DNA of 64,000 nt, from the NCBI GenBank assembly GCA_029262115.1, contig JAJCZZ010000063.1:1-64000 (forward strand), given 5' to 3'. This DNA comes from Gemmatimonadota bacterium (GTDB lineage: Bacteria > Gemmatimonadota > Gemmatimonadetes > Longimicrobiales > Gaopeijiaceae). Positions 36,007-44,540 of the stretch are shown here, one piece after another; position 1 is the first letter of the stretch, and each line of letters begins with the position of its first letter. The notes under the pieces were generated by a model, which worked only from the letters and a program-made list of their open reading frames with translations, was not told where the DNA came from and did no database searches. The position numbers were made by a program, and so were the translations under genes.

Positions 36007-37668
36007 ATGCATCCGATCAATTGGGTCATCATCGTCGGCTACATCCTGTACGTCATGATCGACGGCATCAGACGGTCGAAAGACACCGATTCCGTCGAGG
36101 GGTACTTCCTGGCCAACAAGTCGCTCCCGGGGTGGGCGGTGGGACTGTCGGTCATGGCCACCCAGCTGTCCGCCGTGACGATGATCGGTACGACCGGCCA
36201 GGGAGCGACCGACGGCCTGCGCTTCGTGCAGTTCTACTTCGGGCTTCCGGTGGCGATGGTCATCCTCGGCGTGACGCTCGTCCCGTTCCTCCACGGGTCC
36301 AACGTCTACACGGCGTACGAGTATCTGGAGCGCCGCTTCGACGCCCGCACTCGGTCGCTCACAAGCTTCCTCTTCCTTTTGTCCAGGGGGATGTCGGCAG
36401 GCGCCATCATCGCGGCACCGGCGGTCGTATTCAGCGCGGTGTTCGGGTGGCCGCTGACCTGGTCGGTCGCGGTCATCGGCGTCCCGACCATCCTCTATAC
36501 CATGCTCGGGGGCGTCCAGGCCGTGACCTGGGCCGACGTGAAGCAGATGGTGCTCATCGTCTTCAGCCTGGTGGCGATCGTCGGAGTGCTTCTCTTCAAG
36601 ATGCCCGTGAGCCCGGACGAGGCGCTTCATATCGCCGGCGCCACGGGCCGTCTGCAGATCTTCGACTTCTCGTTCAACCTGACGGAGACGTACACGTTCT
36701 GGACGGGCGTTCTCGGCGGGACCTTCCTGATGCTCTCGTATTTCGGGACCGATCAGAGCCAGGTTCAGCGCTATCTCGCGGCCCGCTCGGTGAACGAAGC
36801 CCGAAGCTCTCTGCTGATCAGCGCGTATTGGAAGATCCCGCTGCAGGCGCTCGTTCTCCTCGTCGGCGTCCTCGTCTTCGTCTACTACCAGTTCACCGCG
36901 CCGCCCCTGCTGTACAACCCGGCGCACGAAGCCGCCGTGGAGGCCGAGCAGGGAGCGGAGTACGCGCAGCTTCAGCAGCAGTATCGTGCCACGTTCGACC
37001 TCCGTGAAGCGGCCGCCCGCGAAGCCGCTTCCGCGGACGATGCCAGCGCGGCCATGTCGAACTTCCTGGCCCGCGAGGCCGAGATCCAGGAGCTGCGTGG
37101 TCAGGCGCTCACGATGGCCGAAGAGGTCACGGGAGAGGCGTCGCGGGACGTCAACTACATCATCCCTCGCTTCGTGCTGTCGGAATTACCCATCGGGTTT
37201 TCGGGCATCTTCGTCGCGGCCATTCTGGCGGCGGCAATGTCGAGCATCTCAAGTGAGTTGAACTCGCTCTCGACCGTCTCGGTCATCGACTTCTACCGCA
37301 GATGGTTCAAGCCGGAGGCGTCGGACGCGCATTACTTGCGTGTTTCGAAGTGGACGACCGCGTTCTGGGGTGCGTTCGCCTGCTTCGTGGCGACGTACGC
37401 GGCGACCTTGGGTTCCCTCATCGAGGTCGTGAACCGATTCGGTTCATTCTTCTACGGCTCGATCCTGGGTGTCTTCCTCCTGGCGATGGCGCCGAAGGGC
37501 AAGGCGACCGGCGCGTTCTTCGGGCTGATCGCGGGCATGGGGGTGGTGGCCGCCGTCACGTTCGGCGCCCCCCAGATCTCGTTCCTCTGGCACAACCTGG
37601 TGGGCGCGGTGACGGTGCTGGTCGTGGGAATGGCGCTGAGCCTGTTCGGTCGGGATGAGGCGGGGTAG
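36007..37668 (+). CDS. Sodium:solute symporter (SSS family)
   Basis: 553 residues, about 13 membrane helices. The SSS pattern is seen in DSVEGYFLANKSLPGWAVG, LSAVTMIGTTGQGATDG, YEYLERRFDARTRSLTSF and, later, AAILAAAMSSISSELNSLSTV. The substrate cannot be read from sequence; sugars, amino acids and carboxylates are all possible. Residues ~304-380 form a charged, helical insertion (NPAHEAAVEAEQGAEYAQLQ onward) between membrane segments, longer than in most members. It follows the 40-residue partner by three bases. Confidence 0.9.
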   Translation: MHPINWVIIVGYILYVMIDGIRRSKDTDSVEGYFLANKSLPGWAVGLSVMATQLSAVTMIGTTGQGATDGLRFVQFYFGLPVAMVILGVTLVPFLHGSNVYTAYEYLERRFDARTRSLTSFLFLLSRGMSAGAIIAAPAVVFSAVFGWPLTWSVAVIGVPTILYTMLGGVQAVTWADVKQMVLIVFSLVAIVGVLLFKMPVSPDEALHIAGATGRLQIFDFSFNLTETYTFWTGVLGGTFLMLSYFGTDQSQVQRYLAARSVNEARSSLLISAYWKIPLQALVLLVGVLVFVYYQFTAPPLLYNPAHEAAVEAEQGAEYAQLQQQYRATFDLREAAAREAASADDASAAMSNFLAREAEIQELRGQALTMAEEVTGEASRDVNYIIPRFVLSELPIGFSGIFVAAILAAAMSSISSELNSLSTVSVIDFYRRWFKPEASDAHYLRVSKWTTAFWGAFACFVATYAATLGSLIEVVNRFGSFFYGSILGVFLLAMAPKGKATGAFFGLIAGMGVVAAVTFGAPQISFLWHNLVGAVTVLVVGMALSLFGRDEAG

Positions 37669-37702
37669 CAGTCGGTTCTCAACGCATTCGAGGAGGTAGG
37701 GG

Positions 37703-38098
37703 ATGGGCGAACCGGAACGTGGCATCCGGCAGGTCGTCGAACGGCTGGACCGCGCCTGGCAGGCCGGCGACTTCGATGTGGTCGCCGAACTCTTCCACCC
37801 CGATGCCGTCATGGCGACGCCGGACTTCGGTGATCGTCTCGTGGGAAGGGACGCCTGCGTGGACAGCTACCGCGGCTTCACGGCGAACGCGACGGTCCAC
37901 CACTTTGCGATCGGTACGATCGACGTCGATATCGTCGGAGAATCCGCCGTCGCGACGTACCCCTACGAGACGGTGTACGAGATCGAAACCGGGACGTGGA
38001 AGGGCACCGGAAGGGACCTCCTCGTGCTCAGGCGGGAGGGCGACATGTGGAGAATCGTGTGGAGGTGCCTGACGCCCGGGCCGGAGGCGGCGGTCTAG
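37703..38098 (+). CDS. SnoaL-like/NTF2-fold protein
   Basis: 131 residues. The pattern of a DUF4440/SnoaL-like domain: an N-terminal helix, AWQAGDFDVVAELFHPDAVM, YRGFTANATVHHFAIG, and a final WRIVWRCL. Such proteins are small hydrolases, isomerases or ligand binders; no catalytic role is evident. GAGGAGG lies six bases before the ATG. It follows the symporter by 34 bases and may share its transcript. Confidence 0.75.
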   Translation: MGEPERGIRQVVERLDRAWQAGDFDVVAELFHPDAVMATPDFGDRLVGRDACVDSYRGFTANATVHHFAIGTIDVDIVGESAVATYPYETVYEIETGTWKGTGRDLLVLRREGDMWRIVWRCLTPGPEAAV

Positions 38099-38206
38099 CT
38101 GCGGAGGACAAAACGACGGGTAGGTCGCACGACGGCCCGAGTCACCTCGGGTCTGTGATGCGGATGCCGGGGTAGCTTTAACGGACTGCTTTCGGCAAAG
38201 GAGCGC

Positions 38207-38225
38207 GTTTGAGGTTGGCTCAAAC
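38207..38225. other. Short hairpin
   Basis: Perfect seven-base arms (GTTTGAG/CTCAAAC) with a GTTGG loop, 109 bases after the SnoaL-like gene. A CTAAAA tract follows. It could be a weak terminator or a leader structure. Confidence 0.4.
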
Positions 38226-38299
38226 CTAAAATGCTGGCGGAAACGCGCGGATGAGCATAAGGTGAAAATCAGTGTACTGTTGCGCTTCTCTTGGTACTA

Positions 38300-38338
38300 T
38301 GCAGAGGTTAGAACGTACATGGTACTCGGAACTCTGCA
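38300..38338. promoter_or_regulatory. Inverted repeat just before the propeller gene
   Basis: Seven-base perfect arms (TGCAGAG at 38300-38306 and CTCTGCA at 38332-38338) flank 25 bases that themselves contain GTACATGGTAC. It ends only a few bases before the ribosome site (GAGAGGTG) of the gene at 38352, so it could act as an operator or a translational hairpin. Confidence 0.4.
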
Positions 38339-38351
38339 AGAGAGGTGAAGC

Positions 38352-39449
38352 ATGCTCTTCCGCGATTCTCTCCTCTTGCTGGCGGCGGTAGCAGCCCTCG
38401 ATCCGAGCCATTCGGACGCTCAAGATCGGTTCCTGATTCAGCAGACCAACAGGTGCCGCGACTGCGAGATCGTTCTCACACCCACTGTCGTCTTACGTGG
38501 TGCGGCTGTAGAGGGTGAGCCGCTGGCGATTGTGCGTCTTTCCGATGGGCGATTCCTGTCCAGCTACTACCCGGGAGGGGACGTCATCGCCGAATTCGCT
38601 AGCGACGGGACCGCTCTCGGTCCTTTTGCTACCAAGGGACAGGGGCCTGCCGAGGTGGCTTATGTGACGAGGATCCAGCCGCTCGGAACGGACTCCGTCG
38701 TCGTTTTTGAAGCCGGGAATGCGCGCGCTTCCGTGTTCACACTGGATGGGAAGCTGGGGCGGACGTTTCAGGTGCCAGGCCGAATCAACGACTCGGCGGT
38801 ACTTGCCCAGGGTGGGTTCGCCACCAATGGGCTTATATCGACTCCCGAGTACTTTGGGCTTCCTCTCCAGATCCTTCTGGAGGATGGCCAGGTCGACCAG
38901 GCGTTCGGCGGTGTGGAAGGCGGCCTAATGCGTCCAGATATGCCGCAACTCGGCTACCGCCGGGTCGCTACAGATGGCAAGAGGATCTGGGCTGCGACGC
39001 CTACCAACTATGAAGTGTCGGAGTGGTCCGCCGCTGGTCAGGAGCGTCACGTGTGGGTGCGAGGCGCGGCTTGGTTCGAGGCCTATTTTGACGACCGCGT
39101 CTTCGATCCACAGCGGAAGTTTCCGCCGTGGCTGATGGACATCGAGTATATGGGCGCCAACCGATTGGCTACGGTTGTGCATGTGGGTGCGTCCGACTGG
39201 CGTGACCACCTCGGCGAGCCGTATGAGCTTCGGTCGGGGGGAGTAGTTTACCCCGATTGGGACGTTGCGGCCGTGCACGAAACTGTGGTCGAGATAATCG
39301 ACGTTCAGTCTGGACAACTCCAAGCGTCCACCCGATTCCCCGGCTACTCCGTCGGCTTCCTGGATTCTGAGCATCTCGGGTTCTACGAGACGAGCCCGAC
39401 GGGCGAGCCATCGGTTGCGATTTTCAAGGTCAGCGTCCGACAGCGATGA
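38352..39449 (+). CDS. Exported 6-bladed beta-propeller protein
   Basis: 365 residues. Signal peptide ~1-23. The remainder follows the 6-bladed propeller pattern seen in secreted proteins of this kind of bacterium: PLAIVRLSDGRFLSSYYPGG, FATKGQGPAEVAYVTRIQPL, VFEAGNARASVFTLDGKL, GRTFQVPG. Cys residues in NRCRDCEIV near the mature N-terminus could form a disulfide. Base composition here and in the 250-base leader is visibly less GC-rich than in the neighbours, hinting at later acquisition. Strong ribosome site before ATG 38352. Function unknown. Confidence 0.8.
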   Translation: MLFRDSLLLLAAVAALDPSHSDAQDRFLIQQTNRCRDCEIVLTPTVVLRGAAVEGEPLAIVRLSDGRFLSSYYPGGDVIAEFASDGTALGPFATKGQGPAEVAYVTRIQPLGTDSVVVFEAGNARASVFTLDGKLGRTFQVPGRINDSAVLAQGGFATNGLISTPEYFGLPLQILLEDGQVDQAFGGVEGGLMRPDMPQLGYRRVATDGKRIWAATPTNYEVSEWSAAGQERHVWVRGAAWFEAYFDDRVFDPQRKFPPWLMDIEYMGANRLATVVHVGASDWRDHLGEPYELRSGGVVYPDWDVAAVHETVVEIIDVQSGQLQASTRFPGYSVGFLDSEHLGFYETSPTGEPSVAIFKVSVRQR

Positions 39450-39898
39450 CCACGATCAGGGCCCGGTTCTCCGCCTGGATCAAAGCCGTCTCTACAATCC
39501 CCTCTACCTCCACTTTTCGTACGCTCTTAGGCGCCCCCACCGACGTACGCCTTCAGCGTGTTAAGTCGATACCGTCGCCTGAGTTCAGGAGGATCGGATC
39601 GATCGGGGTAGCGACGCGTCCCCGCTAGGTGCTGGAACTGCTTCACCCGGCGGTCTTGGTTGTACCCGCATCCCGTCGCGTCACAATCACCCCACGTTCG
39701 CCACCTCAGAAGAACGCGCGACCGTGCCAGGAGTCGCGCGCAGACCGCTCGGTTTTTCCGCTTCGGAAGTCGGTGAGGCGGGGCGGCGAGGGCTCCGGCT
39801 AGGTTCCGCGAACTTGCCCCGTAACTATCAGGCCATTGGCTGGCACCATGCCCGCGGCGGAGTTGTCCCTGTCCCGGATCGTGCGGCAGCCCGCCCCC
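39450..39898. other. Intergenic region between converging genes
   Basis: 449 bases between the propeller gene and the leftward operon end. One 60-codon frame begins by overlapping the propeller stop (39446-39628), but its sequence is not protein-like. I see no strong hairpin, tRNA or repeat. Confidence 0.5.
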
Positions 39899-40894
39899 TC
39901 ACCGCACCCGCGGCGCGCCCACCCCACGATTCCGGACCTCGTCCCGCCATCGCGCCGTCCACGCCTCCGACCGCTCGGCGATCGTGTCGGGAGCGAACAC
40001 CCACGCGCCGCCCAAGCCGGCCGCCTCGAATCCAGTGTGTTGGGTAACGATCTCCATCGCCTCGGGTGAGAGGAGGAAGTCGAGGAAGGCTTGAGCCGCC
40101 GACCCTTCCGCGTCCTGGTTGTCCGAAGCAAATATCGCCACGCCCCGCCGTTCAGCGGGTGCGCTGCTTGCGAATGCGCGCTGGGCGACCCAGGCCTCCT
40201 CACCCATGACGACCGAGACGCGGTGTGCTGGGAGAATGGTCAGACCGGCCTCCCGGGCCGCCAGCCGTCTCGCCTGTTCCCGCTCGTCGCGAGCATATCC
40301 CTGCGCGGAGGCATCGAGGCGAAGGAGCCAGTCGATACCCGCGTCCTCGACGCCCGTCCGCCTGAGCTCCGCCAGCATCCCCTCGTCGACGAGGGTGCGC
40401 ATGGCGGGTGAGTCGACGGGGGGCAGGACCAACTCTCCGCTCCACCGGACGTGCCCCAGGTCGATCCAGTCGGTCGGAGCCCGGGATCGAGTCACCGCCC
40501 TCGTATTGAAGACGAGGACGAGAGGCGACTGGTAGATCGCGGCCCAGAGTCCGTCCGACGCCCGACCGACCGAACCGGCCGTCGAAGCCGAATCCTCGGG
40601 CGGGGGCAGCGGCGACAGCGCGCCGCTCCGAGCCGCAGCGTGCAGGGCGCGCCAGTCGGCACCCCACCAGACGGCGCCCGGACGGTCGCCAGCAGTGAGC
40701 GCCTCGGCAACCGACGCGTCCGGAAGCGTGACCATCTGGACATCGATCCCGGGATGAGCGACCTGAAACGCGGTCGCAACGGCTTCCTGAGCCCCGACGC
40801 CGAAGGGCGTCACCACCGTCAAAACAGAAGGGGCGTCGGAGCCGCCACACCCGATCGAGCCGACCGCCAGAAGGACGGCGATGGTGCCCCTCAG
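39899..40894 (-). CDS. Extracellular solute-binding lipoprotein
   Basis: About 331 residues. Lipoprotein signal (VLLAVGSIGCGGS) directly after the start. The mature protein resembles periplasmic binding proteins of the Fe3+/spermidine/thiamine type: VLTVVTPFGVGAQEAVATAF, GIDVQMVTLP, GAVWWGADWRALHAA, YQSPLVLVFNTRAV, and later FLDFLLSPEAMEIV. No matching permease is beside it. The only possible start next to the signal is CTG at 40894, overlapping the PIG-L stop as CTGA; no ATG, GTG or TTG is available. It ends the leftward operon that begins at 48201. Confidence 0.75.
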   Translation of the reverse strand: MRGTIAVLLAVGSIGCGGSDAPSVLTVVTPFGVGAQEAVATAFQVAHPGIDVQMVTLPDASVAEALTAGDRPGAVWWGADWRALHAAARSGALSPLPPPEDSASTAGSVGRASDGLWAAIYQSPLVLVFNTRAVTRSRAPTDWIDLGHVRWSGELVLPPVDSPAMRTLVDEGMLAELRRTGVEDAGIDWLLRLDASAQGYARDEREQARRLAAREAGLTILPAHRVSVVMGEEAWVAQRAFASSAPAERRGVAIFASDNQDAEGSAAQAFLDFLLSPEAMEIVTQHTGFEAAGLGGAWVFAPDTIAERSEAWTARWRDEVRNRGVGAPRVR

Positions 40895-43539
40895 TTCCCG
40901 TCCCCCCGTGCGCGAAAGCGCCTCCACTCGTCGGCGTCGAGCGACACCAGGTTGGCGAACAGGCGGTAGGCACCTGGAACACCCGACGACCACTGCCGGA
41001 AGAACGAAAGGGCGGCGTACACGTAGAGCCCCTCTCCAACCTCGGCCACGAGGAGCGAGCCGCGCTTGGGGGTCTCCCCCGGGTCGTTCATCTCCAAGAG
41101 GGGCTGGTACCGGTCGTCCCACTCTCCCAGGAAGTACAGCCCACGCTCCTGCACCCAGTTCTGGAAGTCCCGGGAGCCAATCGAGTTCGGCGTGGTGAAC
41201 ACAGGAGCGTCGGGCTCCAGAATGCGGACCTCGGCTGTCTCGTCCGACACCCGGTCCGCAGGTCGGCCGATGTCGAGCGGATAGGGAGCATACCCGCCGC
41301 GAGCGTACTGGTACTGGTTGTACTGGAGAACCACCGTACCGCCGGCCCGCGCGAAGTCGAGGACCTGCGCGTTGGCGGCGAGCAGATCTCCCCGCGTCTC
41401 GTAGGCACGTACGCCCAGGACCAGGACGTCGTAGTCCCCGGGAGACACCGCGCCCAGTTCGGTCGGACCGAGTAGCGTGACATCGGCTCCCATCTGGCGG
41501 AGCGCGTCCGGCCCGGCATCCCCCGTACCCATCACGTAGCCGACCCTCAACCCTTCGGTCACTCGCACGGGGACCACAGTGAAACGTGCCTGAGCGGGCG
41601 TGAGCATGACCGTGCGCTCGATGTGCTCGTAGTCGACGACAGCGACCGACCGGTCGTACACGGCGCCCTCGGCCCGTACCGACGCGCGGAAGAACTGCTC
41701 GCCCTCCACCACGCCGCCGGTCGGCTCCACCTGAAACGTCACGCCCCGCTCAACACCCGGACCCCCGAGTTGGACGGCCTGGGACGCGGGGGAGACCCTC
41801 CAGCCGGTGGGGGCGGTCAGTCGCACATCGCCTTGCACCGGATCCGGGCTCTCGGAGCGAACGGTCACGGTCACCTCGGTCGAGCCGGTCCGGCCCAGTG
41901 GCCATACCAGCGCTTCGGGACTGACGCGCGCCGACACGGCGGGCACGACCAGGACGGGCTTCACGAACTCTCCGCGGGCCTGGTCCACACCGACGAAGCG
42001 CCACGGTTCGGTCCGTGAGACCTGAGCGCCGGGCGCGCCTCCGACGGTGAACGAGACGGTCGCGTCGACGGCTTCCGGGTCGCGGGGTGCGCCCCACAGG
42101 TGGGGAGCGTCGGGCCAACGGTACATGGCGCCGTCCCGTGGCTCGTCGAGGAAGTACGGCTGCGACGGATCCGCGTCTGCGGGTATCTCGACGGACACCG
42201 TCCAGGTGGCCAGGGCGCCCGGCTCCACGACTCCACCCGCACCGACTCCCTCCACCGAGACCGGTCGGCCGACCCATCCGGGCGGAATGCCCAACGCGGC
42301 ATCGACTCCCACCAACCGATCCGCCCCCCCGTTCCACAGGTGGACCGCGATCTCCACGGCCTGCCCCGGCACGACGAGATCGTCCGCCGCGCGCACATCG
42401 ACGACCACGCCGGCCGAGGCAAGCCACGCCTCAGTGGCCATGTCGATCCGCCGATCCAGGACGTCCGCCAGCTCGGCGCCGGGAGAAGAACCGGCAGCCT
42501 CCCGGGCCTGCCGCAGGTGCCCGATGCCTTCGAGCAGCGGACCCGACATCCCGCGACCGTCCAGGCCGAAGCCTGCACGGGCCCGAGCCAGCGCATCGCG
42601 GTATGCCTGGAGATGCGCCGCCACGCTCGCACGGCGCTCTACCGGTGCGCCCTCAGCCAGACCGACCAACGTGGTATCGATCCCGCTCCACAGGGCGTCG
42701 GGTCGCCCGCCGACACGACTGTCGACGACGGACGCTCCGGCGCTCCTGGGACCGAGCGGTTGACGCGTACCCATGTCCTGCGAGCGGTGCTGGCTCCGAC
42801 TCTCCATGGCCAACTGATACGTGGAGCGCCCGAGCAAAGGGTCGAGTCGGCCGGCGTCCAACACGATGGTCGCCTGGCCGATGTCCCGCCGCTCGCTTTG
42901 CAGCAGCTTGGACGCAGACCATGCCTCCACGCCCCGCTCCAACTGGTCGGGGTAGCGGGTCGGATCGGCGGCGGCTTCGTACCCTTCGCGGGCCAGAATC
43001 CCCGAGGCGGTGTGTTGCCCGTGGCCGTCCCGCGTCGTCCCGGTCCAGACGGTCACGATCACATGCGGTCGGAAGGAGCGGATGACCCACACGACATCCC
43101 GCAGGACTTCGTCGTGCGGCCAGAACGTGAGGGCTTCGTCCGATGTCTTCGAGTAGCCGAAGTCGAACGCGCGGGTGAAGAACTGCACACCACCGTCGAG
43201 GCGGCGCGCCGCCTCGAGCTCGCCGGTGCGGATCACACCGAGTCCCTCCCACAGCTCCGGGCCGATGAGGTTCTGACCGCCATCGCCTCGGGTGAGAGAC
43301 AGGTATGCCGTCTGCGCCCCCTGATCACGCGCCAGCGCCGTCAGGAAGGCGGTGTCTTCGTCATCGGGATGTGCGCCGATCATCAGCACGCGCTTCACGC
43401 CGTCGAGTTGCCGAAGGAGGAGCCCGGCGGGAACCGCGCCCGTCCCTTCCATGCTCTGCGCGGCGAGCCCGCCGACGGGAACGCACGCGAAGAGGAGCCC
43501 GAACGCCATCGCCCTGAAACCGTCACGACCCTTTGCCAT
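40891..43539 (-). CDS. Exported PIG-L family deacetylase, large form
   Basis: 882 residues. Signal peptide ~1-28. The N-terminal PIG-L domain (~45-260) has the zinc motif AHPDDE (His57, Asp59, Asp60) and a second metal His in DGHGQHTASG. The middle (~390-690) is beta-sandwich, with phrases such as VPGQAVEIAVHLWNGGAD and GWVGRPVSVEGVG. The C-terminal ~170 residues look gatase-like (YDVLVLGVRAYETRGDLLA, GGTVVLQYNQYQY). The family removes acetyl groups from N-acetylglucosamine-type sugars; large exported forms are frequent in this type of genome. GGAGG precedes the ATG at 43539; the frame opens to 44052. Confidence 0.85.
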   Translation of the reverse strand: MAKGRDGFRAMAFGLLFACVPVGGLAAQSMEGTGAVPAGLLLRQLDGVKRVLMIGAHPDDEDTAFLTALARDQGAQTAYLSLTRGDGGQNLIGPELWEGLGVIRTGELEAARRLDGGVQFFTRAFDFGYSKTSDEALTFWPHDEVLRDVVWVIRSFRPHVIVTVWTGTTRDGHGQHTASGILAREGYEAAADPTRYPDQLERGVEAWSASKLLQSERRDIGQATIVLDAGRLDPLLGRSTYQLAMESRSQHRSQDMGTRQPLGPRSAGASVVDSRVGGRPDALWSGIDTTLVGLAEGAPVERRASVAAHLQAYRDALARARAGFGLDGRGMSGPLLEGIGHLRQAREAAGSSPGAELADVLDRRIDMATEAWLASAGVVVDVRAADDLVVPGQAVEIAVHLWNGGADRLVGVDAALGIPPGWVGRPVSVEGVGAGGVVEPGALATWTVSVEIPADADPSQPYFLDEPRDGAMYRWPDAPHLWGAPRDPEAVDATVSFTVGGAPGAQVSRTEPWRFVGVDQARGEFVKPVLVVPAVSARVSPEALVWPLGRTGSTEVTVTVRSESPDPVQGDVRLTAPTGWRVSPASQAVQLGGPGVERGVTFQVEPTGGVVEGEQFFRASVRAEGAVYDRSVAVVDYEHIERTVMLTPAQARFTVVPVRVTEGLRVGYVMGTGDAGPDALRQMGADVTLLGPTELGAVSPGDYDVLVLGVRAYETRGDLLAANAQVLDFARAGGTVVLQYNQYQYARGGYAPYPLDIGRPADRVSDETAEVRILEPDAPVFTTPNSIGSRDFQNWVQERGLYFLGEWDDRYQPLLEMNDPGETPKRGSLLVAEVGEGLYVYAALSFFRQWSSGVPGAYRLFANLVSLDADEWRRFRARGDGN

Positions 43540-43610
43540 CTCACCTCCGACCGTCATGTGGAGTAACCAGCCCGATACCCGTTCGCGCGGCTCACGCTCC
43601 AGTCGCCGAG

Positions 43611-44540
43611 TCACCGGCGGCGCGGCCACGGAAGCGCTAGTGCCGCCGGAGCAGTCGCACGTCCCACCCACCCCGCCAGGGCCGCGAGTGTCAGTACATA
43701 CGGAAGGGCCAGAAAAAGCTGATAGGGAACGTCCAGCCCGAACGCCTGAAGAAGAAACTGGAGCGCCGAAGCCGCCCCGAAGAACATGGCGGCAACCACC
43801 ACCCAGCCCGGATGCCATCGCCCCAACACGACCACCGCGATCGCAATGAAACCGCGTCCCGCCGACATGTTCTCGGCGAACGTACCCGTATGTGCGAGCG
43901 CAAGGTGAGCACCGGCGACTCCGGCCAGAAGCCCGCCGAACAGAGCGGCGACCGCCCTCACCTTCAGCACCCGGACCCCCGCGGCCCGGGCGGCATCGGG
44001 GGCCTCCCCGGCAGCCCGTAGCTCGAGCCCCCAGGACGTCCGGAAAAGCCAATACCAGAGGATCGGCCCGAGCGCGTAGACCAGATAGGTCGTGGGCGGC
44101 TGATCGAAGAGCGGCGAGCCCAACATCGGGATGTCGGACAGGACCGGCACGGACCAGCGGTCCAGTGTGGGCAAGGAGAGCGCCGTGCCGGTGACGCCGA
44201 ACCGGGCCTGGTACACCGCACCGGTGACGCCGAGGCCCCCGAGCGTCACAGCGGTGCCGGTGATGATCTGATCGGTTCCCAACCCGATCGCGAGCGCCGC
44301 GAACACACCCGCAACCGCCATCCCTGCCACACCCCCCAGAAGGATCCCCGTCCCCGCCGACCCTGTGGCAAGCGCACCGAGAGCACCCCCCAGCGCGCCT
44401 GCGATGATCGACCCCTCCAGCCCGATGTTGATGACCCCGCTGCGCTCGGTGATCGTCTCGCCGAGCGCGGCAAGCGCCAAGGGTACGCCGAGCCGTACGG
44501 ACGCCTCGAGAAACGCGACCCAGGCGAGCGCCTCAAACAT
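43611..44540 (-). CDS. BMP-type ABC transporter permease 2 (nucleoside/branched-chain type)
   Basis: 309 residues, about 8-9 membrane helices. Typical of the BPD_transp_2 family: GETITERSGVINIGLEGSII near the N-terminus, GLGTDQIITGTAVTLGGLG, WGLELRAAGEAPDAARAAGV (the coupling-helix region), ARLAVAHTG-like segment and SAGRGFIAIAVVVLGRWHP. With the first permease it would form the channel of a nucleoside uptake system. The ATG at 44540 overlaps the first permease gene by eight bases. Confidence 0.85.
   Translation of the reverse strand: MFEALAWVAFLEASVRLGVPLALAALGETITERSGVINIGLEGSIIAGALGGALGALATGSAGTGILLGGVAGMAVAGVFAALAIGLGTDQIITGTAVTLGGLGVTGAVYQARFGVTGTALSLPTLDRWSVPVLSDIPMLGSPLFDQPPTTYLVYALGPILWYWLFRTSWGLELRAAGEAPDAARAAGVRVLKVRAVAALFGGLLAGVAGAHLALAHTGTFAENMSAGRGFIAIAVVVLGRWHPGWVVVAAMFFGAASALQFLLQAFGLDVPYQLFLALPYVLTLAALAGWVGRATAPAALALPWPRRR

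Noticed and set aside
39446-39628. 60-codon gene overlapping the propeller stop as ATGA
   Set aside because: Composition is Ser/Arg/Pro-rich without pattern, and no function follows it.
42100-43566. Long plus-strand frame opposite the PIG-L gene
   Set aside because: Antisense shadow; the minus strand has the PIG-L metal motif and signal peptide.
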